Assembly (NCBI RefSeq): GCF_002150765.1
Contig: NZ_MUYM01000002.1
Coordinates: 105,887 to 169,886, forward strand
Reading direction: 5' to 3'
Length of the DNA stretch: 64,000 nucleotides
From: Lentzea kentuckyensis
GTDB lineage: Bacteria; Actinomycetota; Actinomycetes; Mycobacteriales; Pseudonocardiaceae
Position 1 is the stretch's first letter; every line of letters starts with the position of its first letter. The notes under the pieces are model-generated. The model had not been told where the DNA came from, did no database searches, and saw only the letters and a list, made by a program, of their open reading frames with translations. This document shows positions 1-8,900 of the stretch, in pieces. The translations under genes and the position numbers were made by a program.

Positions 1-107
1 ACGACGGCGAGGACGTCGACCCGCAGGGCGTGCCCGGCAGGTCGTCCGCTCCCCCGTCGAGCAGCAGCCCGCCGATCACCGCGGGCGGTCTGGTCTGCGT
101 GTACTGA
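1..107 (+). CDS. C-terminal end of an upstream protein, possibly an LCP paralogue (partial)
   Basis: The window opens inside a reading frame that stays open from base 3 to a TGA at 105-107. Its last residues are Ser/Pro-rich and end in GGLVCVY. The neighbouring LCP protein ends in a similar way (short Pro/Ser-rich stretch, then VPCVD). A second LCP-family gene in tandem is therefore possible, but only about 34 residues are visible and none belongs to a diagnostic domain. The function is an inference from context. Confidence 0.4.
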   Translation, partial: DGEDVDPQGVPGRSSAPPSSSSPPITAGGLVCVY

Positions 108-116
108 AATCCCGGT

Positions 117-138
117 GTAACGGTCTTCCGATAGTTAC
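117..138 (+). promoter_or_regulatory. GTAAC/GTTAC inverted half-sites upstream of the LCP gene
   Basis: GTAAC (117-121) and GTTAC (134-138) face each other across 12 bases in the short leader before the TTG start at 175. A similar but longer arrangement lies upstream of the GtrA gene at 29271. It could be a regulator site for envelope genes. The assignment is by position and symmetry only. Confidence 0.3.
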
Positions 139-174
139 GCTGAGCACGCAAACCCAGCACACGGAGGACCCACG

Positions 175-1362
175 TTGAGCGCTGCAGCACGCGCGAGGAA
201 GATCATCCTGGTCATGGGCCGGGTGACCATCGCGCTCGTCGCTGTGACAACGCTGGCGTTCTCCGGCTACTTCTGGGCCGCGTTCCGGCTGGTGAAGGAG
301 AACACCAACACCACCCAGATCCTCCAGGTGCTGGAGGACATCCCGAACTCGCCGCCCGTCGATGACGGCGCGATGGACATCCTGCTGGTGGGCAGCGACA
401 GCCGGACGGACGCCCAGGGCCGGCCGCTTCCGCCGGACGTGCTGCGCAAGTTGCGCACCGAGGGCACGGACACGGTGAACACCGACACGATCATCGTGAT
501 GCGGGTGCCGCGCAACGGGGGCAAGGCGAGCGCGATCTCGATCCCCCGCGACACCTACGTGCCGATCGCGGGCTACCGCGAGGACAAGATCAATTCCGCG
601 TACGGCGCGGTGAAGTTCCTGACCGCCGAACGGCTGCAGGCCGAGGGCGTGTCGGACCAGCAGGAGCGCGAGCGCAAGTCCGACGAGGCCGGGCGCAAGG
701 CGTTGGTGCAGGCGGTCCAGGACCTGACCGGGATGCGCGTCGACCACTACGCGGAGATCAACCTCTACGGGTTCTACCTGCTGACCGAGGTGATCGGCGG
801 CGTGCAGGTGTGCCTGAAGGCCGGTACCTCGGATCCGAACTCCGGTGCGAACTTCCGCGCCGGTCCACAGGTGATCTCGGGCGGCGACGCGCTGTCGTTC
901 GTGCGGCAGCGGAACATGCCGGGCGGTGACCTGGGTCGCATCGCGCGGCAGCAGGTGTTCATGTCGCAGGCGATGAAGCAGCTGCTGTCCGCCGGCACGT
1001 TCACCGATCCGGGCAAGATGAACGGACTGCTCGATGCGGTGTCGAAGTCCGTTGTGGTGGACGAGAAGCTCGACCTCGCGACGCTGGCCACGCAGGCGCA
1101 GGGGCTCGCGTCGGGCAACGTCGAGTTCGCCACCATCCCCGTGACCAACATCGACGCGCGCAACGAGCGCGGCCAGAGCGTGGTGACCGTCGACCGCGAC
1201 GCGGTGAAGGCGTGGGTGGCACAGCTGATCGGCGAGACGCCGAAGCCCGCACCGTCCTCCACCCCCGCGACGCCGTCCAGGTTCGGCCCTGGGAAGCTGC
1301 TCTCGCTGGACGGCGCGCACGCCGTGGCAGCTGCCCGGCAAGATGTGCCCTGCGTCGACTAG
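175..1362 (+). CDS. LytR-CpsA-Psr (LCP) family cell-wall glycopolymer transferase
   Basis: This 395-residue protein has one N-terminal membrane segment (about residues 12-33) followed by an extracellular LCP domain. LCP enzymes transfer undecaprenyl-linked glycopolymers, such as arabinogalactan in mycolata, to peptidoglycan. Visible family landmarks are DILLVGSDSR near residue 65, the TDTIIVMRVP and SIPRDTYVPI strands near 105-128 with the conserved Arg/Asp pair, and the FVRQRN...DLGRIARQQ stretch near 240-260. The tail is Pro/Ser-rich and ends VPCVD. The TTG start at 175 is supported by GGAGGA at 163-168. The next gene starts 9 bp downstream, so the two are probably co-transcribed, as in the Rv3267-Rv3268 pair of M. 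tuberculosis (order recalled, not searched). Confidence 0.9.
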   Translation: MSAAARARKIILVMGRVTIALVAVTTLAFSGYFWAAFRLVKENTNTTQILQVLEDIPNSPPVDDGAMDILLVGSDSRTDAQGRPLPPDVLRKLRTEGTDTVNTDTIIVMRVPRNGGKASAISIPRDTYVPIAGYREDKINSAYGAVKFLTAERLQAEGVSDQQERERKSDEAGRKALVQAVQDLTGMRVDHYAEINLYGFYLLTEVIGGVQVCLKAGTSDPNSGANFRAGPQVISGGDALSFVRQRNMPGGDLGRIARQQVFMSQAMKQLLSAGTFTDPGKMNGLLDAVSKSVVVDEKLDLATLATQAQGLASGNVEFATIPVTNIDARNERGQSVVTVDRDAVKAWVAQLIGETPKPAPSSTPATPSRFGPGKLLSLDGAHAVAAARQDVPCVD

Positions 1363-1371
1363 GAGTGCCGC

Positions 1372-2055
1372 GTGAGCGTGACCGAGATCCTCTTCACGCC
1401 GTTGCTGAAGGCCGATTCCGGTCGTCCGCTGATCACGCACTACGACGACGCGACGGGCTCCCGGATCGAGCTGTCCAGGGCGACCGCGGCGAACTGGGCC
1501 GCGAAGACCGCGAACTGGTTGCGTGACGAGCACGACGTCGAGCCGGGCGACCCGGTGGCGGTGCTGCTGCCCGCGCACTGGCAGACCGCGGGGCTGTTGC
1601 TCGGCGCGTGGTGGTGCGGGGCGCACGTCGTGGGCGCGGGCGTGGAGGCGAAGGTCGCCATCGTGCCGCCGGGCGGAACCGCCGACGCCGACGTGGTGGC
1701 CGTGGCCTCGTTGCACCCCATGGGATTGGGCTCGGGAGCTCCGGTCGACTACCTGGACGACAGCCGCCTGCACGGTGACGACTTCACGCCGTGGCAGCCG
1801 ACTCCGGGTTCGACGCTCGCCCTCGGCACGTCCACCGTGGATGACGTGGTGGCACAGGCACGAGAGCTCGGCGCCGCGTTCGGCACCGAGCCCCGGGTGA
1901 TGTCCACAGTGGAGTGGAACGTCCCTTCCGGTGTGCTGGAAGGGTTCCTGGCCGTGCTGGCGGCCGGTGGTTCGCTGGTCCAGGTCAGCAATCCCGACGC
2001 GGGCCGGATGGCCGCGCGCCGGGACACCGAGAAGGTCACGCAGCTGCTGGGTTGA
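1372..2055 (+). CDS. TIGR03089 family protein (AMP-binding-like fragment fold)
   Basis: This 227-residue cytoplasmic protein has the look of the TIGR03089 family. Those actinobacterial proteins resemble the N-terminal part of acyl-CoA synthetases but lack most of the adenylation domain. The stretch LSRATAANWAAKTANWL near the N-terminus and VAVLLPAHWQTAGLLLGAWWCGAHVV near residues 62-88 match the start of an AMP-binding domain. The later P-loop-like region is absent. It sits directly behind the LCP gene, the same neighbour as Rv3268 in mycobacteria. The reaction is unknown. It starts with GTG at 1372 and its last 20 bp overlap the convergent DoxX gene. Confidence 0.8.
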   Translation: MSVTEILFTPLLKADSGRPLITHYDDATGSRIELSRATAANWAAKTANWLRDEHDVEPGDPVAVLLPAHWQTAGLLLGAWWCGAHVVGAGVEAKVAIVPPGGTADADVVAVASLHPMGLGSGAPVDYLDDSRLHGDDFTPWQPTPGSTLALGTSTVDDVVAQARELGAAFGTEPRVMSTVEWNVPSGVLEGFLAVLAAGGSLVQVSNPDAGRMAARRDTEKVTQLLG

Positions 2056-2452
2056 GCACCTTGTTGTTCTTGAACAGCACGCGGTCCAGCGCGTAGGCGC
2101 CACCGTTGAAGCCGAGCGCGAGCGCGGCGCCACCGAGCACGATCACGAGCTCGGCGCCGCCCTCGCCCAGCAGGCCGTTCGGCAGGTGGACGAGCACCCA
2201 CGCACCGAGCATGTCGGCGGCGAGCAGCACGCCGACGATCGGCAGCGCGACACCGGCGATCAGGGCGAGACCGCCCGCGAGCTCGACGGAAGCGGCGAAC
2301 CACGCGGAGAGCGTGGGCAGCGGCACGCCCATCTTGTCGAACGACCCGGCCGTGCCCGCCATGCCGAACTCGGTGAACTTCTGCCAGCCGTGCGCGACGA
2401 ACACGATGCCGACGGCGATGCGGCCGATGAGTGCGGCGACGTCCTTGACCAT
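2036..2452 (-). CDS. DoxX family membrane protein
   Basis: This 138-residue protein has four predicted membrane segments, typical of DoxX proteins. The N-terminal IGRIAVGIVFVAHGWQKF is the classic DoxX opening, with a conserved His-Gly-x-x-Lys. Family members are linked to redox stress and thiol balance (for example the mycobacterial DoxX-SodA-SseA complex), but the exact role varies. It converges on the TIGR03089 gene and overlaps its 3' end by 20 bp. An unusually AT-rich leader lies upstream. The ATG at 2452 is the natural start because it places the first hydrophobic helix at the N-terminus. Confidence 0.88.
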   Translation of the reverse strand: MVKDVAALIGRIAVGIVFVAHGWQKFTEFGMAGTAGSFDKMGVPLPTLSAWFAASVELAGGLALIAGVALPIVGVLLAADMLGAWVLVHLPNGLLGEGGAELVIVLGGAALALGFNGGAYALDRVLFKNNKVLNPAAA

Positions 2453-2490
2453 GGTTCTGGCTCCCCGATCCTGTCGTTGACCTGTCAGTC

Positions 2491-2528
2491 GTTCAACTTC
2501 AAATCAAAAAACTAATACAAGTTTGAAC
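2491..2528 (-). promoter_or_regulatory. AT-rich promoter/operator region of the DoxX gene
   Basis: Between 2480 and 2535 the sequence falls to strikingly low G+C with runs of A and T, unlike anything else nearby. It holds inverted hexamers GTTCAA (2491-2496) and TTGAAC (2523-2528), plus a shorter AACT/AGTT pair between them. The position, 40-75 bp upstream of the doxX start, suits a promoter under a repressor of the MarR or TetR kind. No cognate regulator is visible in the window. Confidence 0.45.
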
Positions 2529-2604
2529 AACCTCATGGTTTCGACAGGAACCGCACAGCAAGTCCTTAGACGCGCAGGTCAACGGTGATCCACTCCGGCA
2601 CGCC

Positions 2605-2637
2605 GAACGGCCCCGCCGGCGTCGACGGGGGCCGTTC
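2605..2637 (-). terminator. Stem-loop downstream of the ricin/ALF gene
   Basis: GAACGGCCCC (2605-2614) pairs with GGGGCCGTTC (2628-2637) across a 13-base loop, 20 bp beyond the stop codon of the gene transcribed on the minus strand. There is no T-run, as is common for actinobacterial terminators. Confidence 0.5.
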
Positions 2638-2656
2638 CACGTGCTGTATGCGCAGG

Positions 2657-4681
2657 TCAGGCGGTGGTCAGCTGCTCCACGGCCCAGTGCTGGTTCGCGC
2701 CGCCGTTGCCGTCCCACTGGACGACAGCCGAGCCGTTCGCGGTGCGGTTGTCGTACACGTCGAGCGACTTGCCGGTGAGCACGCTCACCACGCCGACGGT
2801 GTTGTTCGGACCGGGTGAGAACACGAACTGCTGCGCGCCGTTGAAGTGGCACGCGTACTGGATGAGCGGGTTGCCGTTGTGGATCTCGCTGTACCGGACG
2901 TCGAGGCACTTGCCGGACATCTTGTTCTTCAGCGCGTACTTCCGGCCGCCGAGGTCGATGAGCTCCCACACCATCTTGTTGCCGCCGGTGCAGTCCCAGA
3001 TCTCGGTGCCGGCGAGGTCGGCGAGCGCGCCCTCGTTCGGCTTGTCCCACAGCCCGGCGACCTGGTAGCAGCGGCCCGACTGGAGGCCCTTGAGACGGAT
3101 GGTGCCGAGCGTCATCTGCTTGGCCCACTCGACATGGCTCGGGTCGATGATGCGCCACTGCTGGTTGACGGCGTTGGTGTTGGTGTACTGCACGACCAGG
3201 GTCGCGTTGCCGGTGCCGTTGTCCGCCGCGGTGGCGAACTGGCCGGAGCCGACGTTGCGCAACTGGAAGGTGCCGTTGGGGTTTTCCAGGAACTCCCAGC
3301 GCTGGTTCGGGTGCTCGTTGCAGGGGTTCTGGATGACGCTGCTGCCGCTGATGTCCAGGCACTGCTTGGAACTGAGGTTCTGCAGCAGGTACCCGCGGTC
3401 CTTCTTGATCAGCTCCCAGACCTGCTTCGGGCCGCGCAGGCAGTCCCACAGCTCGGTGCCCGCACCGGGGGCGTTGGCGCCCTGGCCCGGCTGGTCCCAC
3501 AGGCCGGCGACCTGGAGGCAACGACCGGACTGGATGCCCTGCAGCTCGATCACCCTGCGGTCCGCGGGCTTGATCAGGTCCGCCTTCGCCGCCACGTGCT
3601 GGCCGGTGTTGAGGAACTCGTCGTAGGCGGCCTTCGTGCCCGCGGCCAGTGCGGCACGGGCGGCGGCGACGAGGTTCGGCTGGTACCGGTCGGCGACGGC
3701 CTTGTCCAGGATGACCCGGATCTGGCGCTCCGCCTCGATCTTGTCCAGCCGGTCCTGCTCGTCGATGTCGGCCTGGTGCGCGGCGTGCACGCCGGTGAAG
3801 ATGAACGTCTTCCACACGGCGGGATCGGGGCTCTCGTACGCGATCTGCGCCTTGGCCTTCACCTGCACACCCCTGGTGCGCTTGATGATCTCGTAGATGA
3901 ACTCGCGGTCCGGCAGGTTCTTCAGGTCCTCGGTCGCCGTCGACTGGGTCGCCGCTGCCCAGGCCTGCTCCTTGGCCTTGCGGTTCGCCTCACGCTCGAG
4001 TCGTTCGCGCTCAAGGCGTTCCGCCTCTTCGATCTTGCGCTGCTTGTCGATGCGGGACGCGGCGTAGATGCCGTTGACGAGGAACTCCTGGCGCTGCGCG
4101 TCGGTCGAGCCGGTCTTCAGCACGAGCGCGGCACCCTTTTTGACGTCGCTGCCGTCCTCGGCGTGCTCCCAGAGCTTGAAGACGAAGTTCTCCAGCGAGC
4201 CGTCGAGCTGCGCCTGCGTGACGTCCGTCCAGTTGATTTCCGCTGCCGCGGCAAGACGCTGGCGGTCGCGCTCGGCCTTCTTCGCGGCCTCGATCTGCTC
4301 CTGGACGCTCGCGTCGAAGATGCCCGCGGTGACGAACCGGTAGCAGGCGTTCTCGTCGGGATCGGAGAACGCCGCGAGCGCCGCGCTCGCGATGATGTTC
4401 TTCTTGTCCGCCTGAGCCTTGCGCCACAACGTGAGCACGAAGTTCTGTTCGGTCATCACGGCCATTTCGGGCGTGAGGATGATGCTGAGTTCACGGGCAG
4501 CGCGCTCGCGTTGCTCCGTTGTGGACTCTTGTGCGGCGGCCTCGGCACTTGCCGCGGAATCCGAACTCGTGGTGGGCGCGGCCATCGCCGGCGCGGTGAA
4601 AACACCGCTCGCCAAAGTGGCCGCTACCGCGAGCGCTGCGATTCTGCGCATGCCGCGGCCGGCCAGATCAGATCTGGACAA
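2657..4681 (-). CDS. Secreted ALF-repeat protein with two C-terminal ricin-type lectin domains
   Basis: This 674-residue exported protein has a signal peptide around residues 11-35 (MRRIAALAVAATLASG, then APAMA). Residues about 50-370 hold charged helical repeats with the ALF pattern (A-rich helix, x-x-FL/FI-x-x-G), for example AARAALAAGTKAAYDEFLNTG. Two ricin-type beta-trefoil domains follow, about 375-525 and 530-674, with repeated SGRCLQV/SGKCLDV, QW and NQxW motifs (NQRWEF, NQQWRI, NQHWAV). Ricin domains bind glycans, so an envelope-binding or target-recognition role is inferred. The TTG at 4681 is preceded by GGGGGA with 5 bases spacing, the same layout as the divergent gene at 4894. It shares repeat type, leader element and locus with the toxin-like genes downstream. 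Confidence 0.85.
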   Translation of the reverse strand: MSRSDLAGRGMRRIAALAVAATLASGVFTAPAMAAPTTSSDSAASAEAAAQESTTEQRERAARELSIILTPEMAVMTEQNFVLTLWRKAQADKKNIIASAALAAFSDPDENACYRFVTAGIFDASVQEQIEAAKKAERDRQRLAAAAEINWTDVTQAQLDGSLENFVFKLWEHAEDGSDVKKGAALVLKTGSTDAQRQEFLVNGIYAASRIDKQRKIEEAERLERERLEREANRKAKEQAWAAATQSTATEDLKNLPDREFIYEIIKRTRGVQVKAKAQIAYESPDPAVWKTFIFTGVHAAHQADIDEQDRLDKIEAERQIRVILDKAVADRYQPNLVAAARAALAAGTKAAYDEFLNTGQHVAAKADLIKPADRRVIELQGIQSGRCLQVAGLWDQPGQGANAPGAGTELWDCLRGPKQVWELIKKDRGYLLQNLSSKQCLDISGSSVIQNPCNEHPNQRWEFLENPNGTFQLRNVGSGQFATAADNGTGNATLVVQYTNTNAVNQQWRIIDPSHVEWAKQMTLGTIRLKGLQSGRCYQVAGLWDKPNEGALADLAGTEIWDCTGGNKMVWELIDLGGRKYALKNKMSGKCLDVRYSEIHNGNPLIQYACHFNGAQQFVFSPGPNNTVGVVSVLTGKSLDVYDNRTANGSAVVQWDGNGGANQHWAVEQLTTA

Positions 4682-4717
4682 GTGAATCCCCCAAGATTCA
4701 TCAAGTTGTCGGCACCG

Positions 4718-4737
4718 CCCCAGTACCCCAGTGAAAA
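4718..4737 (-). promoter_or_regulatory. 20-bp leader element, inverted copy 1 (ricin/ALF gene)
   Basis: CCCCAGTACCCCAGTGAAAA here is the exact reverse complement of the 20 bases at 4867-4886. Each copy lies just upstream of the ribosome-binding site of one of the two divergent ALF genes, so both mRNAs would begin with the same leader. It may be a shared operator or a 5'-UTR control element. Confidence 0.7.
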
Positions 4738-4822
4738 TTTGGTGCCAGCGCGCACTCTAAGCACGCGATCTCGCGGACCGCAACCAAACGCGTCCATTTA
4801 GGCCGAACGGACGCGTGACCCG

Positions 4823-4838
4823 TTGACATGCGTGTTAG
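4823..4838 (+). promoter_or_regulatory. TTGACA-type promoter motif, copy 1 of the toxin-locus motif
   Basis: TTGACATGCGTGTTAG lies 71 bp upstream of the ALF gene start at 4894. A near-identical TTGACAGGCGTGTTAG occurs at 10530-10545 ahead of the second giant gene. TTGACA matches a -35 box, but no standard -10 lies 17 bp on, so the conserved GTGTTAG may itself be part of a regulator or sigma-factor site. Confidence 0.55.
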
Positions 4839-4866
4839 GAAGCTTCCGAGCGCTCCTGCTCATCGT

Positions 4867-4886
4867 TTTTCACTGGGGTACTGGGG
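4867..4886 (+). promoter_or_regulatory. 20-bp leader element, inverted copy 2 (short ALF gene)
   Basis: TTTTCACTGGGGTACTGGGG matches the reverse complement of 4718-4737 at all 20 positions. It runs straight into the GGGGGAAG ribosome-binding site of the gene starting at 4894. See the partner entry for interpretation. Confidence 0.7.
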
Positions 4887-4893
4887 GAAGTAC

Positions 4894-5973
4894 ATGGGGC
4901 GTCATACGCTCTTGCGCGCGGTCTTGGGGGCCGCGCTCACGGTGGGAACGGTCGTCACGACCGCCGTTCCCGCTGCCCTCGCCGACACGACAGCGGTCGC
5001 GGAGGGCCAGGTCGAACTGACCTCGTTCCGCCGCGACTTCGTCATGAGACTGGCGTTGCGGGACGCGATGCCGGAAGTCAGAGCCGAAGCCTGGAACGCG
5101 TTGCGCAGCAACGCGGGTGAGGCCGCGCTCGTCGACTTCCTGGCCGTCGGGTATCCGAATGCCAAGGCGCGGGCAGCACAACGAATCGACCGGAACTACA
5201 AGTACATCAAGCGCGTCAACGACTTCTCGCTGACGGGCAGCGCGGTGCGGGCGACGTCCGGCCGGGCACTGGTGGACACGCCCGCGGCCCAGGCCGACTA
5301 CGTCCAAAGTGGACATGCGAAGGCACAGGAACTGGACCGCGTCAACAACAACAAATACGAGGAGAAGCTCGCGCGGCTGGCGCAGGAGGACCACGACTAC
5401 GTGGCCGAGCTCGCCGCGCACGATCCCGGCACCCAGGTCCGCGCCGCGGCGAACCGCGCGCTGACCACCGGGGGCGAGACCGGGGTCGGGCTGTTCTTCA
5501 AGTACTACTGGGGAATCGGGGCCGATCTCGACAACGAGGCGTTCCGCCGCAACACCTCTGACCAGAACGAGGTCTGGCACAGCAAGATCCGTTCGCTGAC
5601 CGAGGCGGCGCTGGCCGCCGAGAAGGCCGAACGCGAGTCGAGCGGTGAGCTCGCCCGCAAGGCCAGGGCCGACGCGATCGCGGCGTGGCGTGACATCGAG
5701 GGCCAGGCCGGTCAGTCCTCAGTGGACTGGCTGGCGGAGAAGGCGAAGGCCGACTCGCAGGCCGCTTCGTGGGCGTCCGTCGCGGCACACGCCCGTGCGG
5801 CGCAGACGGAACAGGACTGGGCAGCTGTGCTCGCTCGGGCCAACCAGGGCAACACGTCCTGGGCGGACGAGGCCGAGTGGGCGTTGCAGCAGGCGAACTC
5901 GTGGCGAAGCATTGCGGCACAAGCACGTTTGAGCGCCCTCGCGGCTCTCGACCGTGACCAGGGGGACGACTAA
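4894..5973 (+). CDS. Short secreted ALF-repeat protein
   Basis: This 359-residue protein has a signal peptide (MGRHTLLRAVLGAALTVG..., cleavage near ALA-DT). ALF-like repeats follow, including VRAEAWNALRSNAGEAALVDFLAVGY near residues 58-82 and VRAAANRALTTGGETGVGLFFKYY near 180-203. The last 120 residues are Ala/Trp/Glu-rich and helical, with no toxin-like domain. It resembles the N-terminal third of the giant proteins that follow. The ATG at 4894 is preferred over one at 4828 because GGGGGAAG lies 5-7 bases upstream and the signal peptide then starts directly. Its stop is 4 bp before the start of the first giant gene, so the two are likely translationally coupled. It may assist export or delivery of its larger partner (inference). 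Confidence 0.75.
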   Translation: MGRHTLLRAVLGAALTVGTVVTTAVPAALADTTAVAEGQVELTSFRRDFVMRLALRDAMPEVRAEAWNALRSNAGEAALVDFLAVGYPNAKARAAQRIDRNYKYIKRVNDFSLTGSAVRATSGRALVDTPAAQADYVQSGHAKAQELDRVNNNKYEEKLARLAQEDHDYVAELAAHDPGTQVRAAANRALTTGGETGVGLFFKYYWGIGADLDNEAFRRNTSDQNEVWHSKIRSLTEAALAAEKAERESSGELARKARADAIAAWRDIEGQAGQSSVDWLAEKAKADSQAASWASVAAHARAAQTEQDWAAVLARANQGNTSWADEAEWALQQANSWRSIAAQARLSALAALDRDQGDD

Positions 5974-5977
5974 CAAC

Positions 5978-8900
5978 ATGCGCATATCAGCAACCAGCGC
6001 CGCCACGTTGCGGCGCCGGTCGATCGCGGCCGTCATCATCACGGTGCTGCTGGCGTTGGTGGGCAACACGACGCCCGCTCTCGCCGCACCGCAGCCCGCA
6101 CCGGTGCTCCAGCAACTGCAGTCCGCGGCGAACGAGCCGGTGGACGAGGAGTACGAGTTCTACAAGCAGCTCGTCCAGGACATCGCCGAGCACGCCGAGG
6201 ACGTCGAGGTACGTGACGCGGCCAAGGCAGCTCTGGCCGTTGGTACCAAAGAGAAACTGATCTGGTTCCTCGACCACGGCGAGGGCGAGGCCAGAGCGAA
6301 GGCCGCGGAACGCAAGCGCGTCGAAGCCGCGCAGAACCGCGCCAAGGTCGAAGGGTGGGCGCGCACCGGCGGCCCGAACGTCAAGGCGGGCGCGCAGGCC
6401 GCGCTCAACGCGGGTGATCAGGCGATCAGGGACTTCGTGGCCTACGGCTACGAGATCGCGCTGAAGCAGGACAAGCAGCAGGCCGAGGACGACAAGGCCG
6501 AGCAGGACCGGATCATCACCCGTGTCCGCGACATGGTCGAGCACGGCGGCCCGCAGGTGAAGCTCGAAGGCGAAGCGCTGCTCATCCGCGGCGACTACGC
6601 CCTGATCCGCGAGTTCTACCTCACCGGGTACGCCGAGGCGAACAGGCGCGACCACGAGTTCCAGGCGGTGATCGAGCAGGCGTTGATCGACCGCAACAAG
6701 GCGATCACCGACCTGACCGCGCTCGCCCGGCGCAGCGAGGAAGCCGCGAGCGCGCGGGCCGAGATCATGCGCGCCAACATCAACTCCGTCAAGGCGCTCG
6801 ACGACGGCACGATGGCCATGAACATGGCCGCCAAGGCCGCGCACCGCGCCGACCAGATCCTGCAGGAGGACAAGCCGGGCAGGGCGAACGGCCAGAAGGG
6901 CCGCAACGCCGATCTGGACGCACTGCGGGCCGAGGCGACCAGGTACGCCGAGTCGGGCAACAGGGCGTCGCTGAGCGCCGCCGAAGCGACCGCGCAGGCG
7001 CAGAACGCGGCGGTGCGGCTGATCAACACCGGCCTGACGAACGGCCTGGACTGGGCCAAGGTCACGATCGCGATCGGTGGTGCGGTCGAGGCGGCGGCGA
7101 AGGCGGCGGAGACCGCGCAGCACGCCACCGAGGCCACCCTCGCGGACAGCAAGGCGCTGGACGCGAACTCCGGTGCGCAGGAGCACGCCAACAACGCCAG
7201 GAAGTACCGCGAAGAGGCTGAGCGGCAGGCGGTTCAGGCCGCGAGCCTCGCGGAGGCAGCGCACAAGCAGCAGGACATCGCGATCGCCTCGCGGGACAAG
7301 GCCGCCCAGCAGAAAGCCATCGCGCAGAGGGCGGCGGCGAGCGCTCGTCAGCACGCGACCAACGCCCGCAACCACCGGATGACCGCGCAGTCGGCGGCGT
7401 CCAACGCGGTCGCCAGGGCGCAGGCCGCGGTCAAGGCGCACAGCGACGCGGTCGAGGCGAGTGCCCGTGAACAGGCGGCGATGGACGCCGCCACGACCAC
7501 CGGCCGTCAGCTCCAGACGGCCACGTCGGTCTGCTTCGGCAAGGTCAGCTTCGCCGAGCAGGTCGAGACCGCGCTGCGAACGGCCAGGGAACAGGCCATC
7601 AAGGAGGGCAAGGACGCCGACGAGGCGACCAGGGACATCGCCGCGGCGGCCGGCCGGGCGCGCACCGAGGCCAACGCGGCCCAGGCGTGGGCGGGACGTG
7701 CCCGGGCAGCCGCGGCGGCGGCCAACTCCGAGGCGCAGAAGGCAGCCTCGGACGCACGGATCGCCCGTGCGGCCGCCGCCCGTGCCGACCAGGAGGCCGT
7801 GACCGCGCGCCGGGCCGCCGACGAGGCGAACCGGCTCGCGGTCGAGGCCACCAACGTCGCCATCGCGACGCAGGCCTCGGCCGACAGCACCCGCCTCGAA
7901 GCCGAGGCGACGGTGAGCGAGGCCAACGCCGCGGTGTGGCAGTCGTCGATCGCCGACCGGGCCTCGTCCGCGGCCGCCGCCTCGGCGTCGATGATCATCG
8001 ACCCGGCGCGGATGGCCGAGGTGATCGCGAGGCCGTACGCCGGGATCAACGGCGACGCCCGGCGTGCGCTGGAAACCGCGGCCAAGGCACTGGTGCTCGG
8101 CGAGGAACAGGCACGTTCCGCACGCGAGAAGGCGGAGGAGGCAGGCCGCGCCGCCACAGCGGCACAGCAGGCGGCGGACCGGGCCATCGCCGACGTCAAA
8201 CCCGCCTACGAGGCGGCCGCCCGTGCCGCGCAGTCGGCGAACCAGGCTGCGCAGTACGCGGTCGCCGCGAACAACGCGGCGAACGAGGCGGCCCAGCACG
8301 CCTCCGGTGCGCACGCCGCGGCCTCGTCCGCCGCGCAGTCCGCGGCGTCGGCACGGTCCGACGCCGTGGGTGCGGGCAACGCCGCCGCGGTCGCGTCCAG
8401 CGCCGCGCAGTCCGCCGGTCAGGCAGCGGCCGCCGCCGAGGCCATCCACCAGTGGGCGATCAAGGCCACGGCCGCGATCCACGCGTTCGAGAACGAGGTC
8501 GGCACGCACCTCGACCAGTTCCTCGACGCGAAGCAACGTGCCGCGGAGGCGGAGCGGATCGCCAGGGAGACCGAGCAGCGCAAGAAGGACGAGCTCAACA
8601 AGGAGTTCCACGACGGCCTGATGGGCTTCATGCACTGCAAGTCCGACCTCACGTCGCCCAAGTGCAAGGAACTGGCGGCCAAGGTCGGCGACGCGGTCGG
8701 CACCGCACTGGCGGCGCTCGGCGACTACGCCAAGGACGCCGCGCTCTGCTACGGCGGCGACGAGGCCGCCTGCACGAGGTTCAAGGAGTCGACCAAGAAG
8801 ATCGCCAACTTCGCGGTCGAGGCGGCCAAGGGCTTCGCCGAGGGCGCGGCGAACATGTGGCAGGGCATCGTCAAGCTCGGCGAGTGCGGCATCCAGGCCA

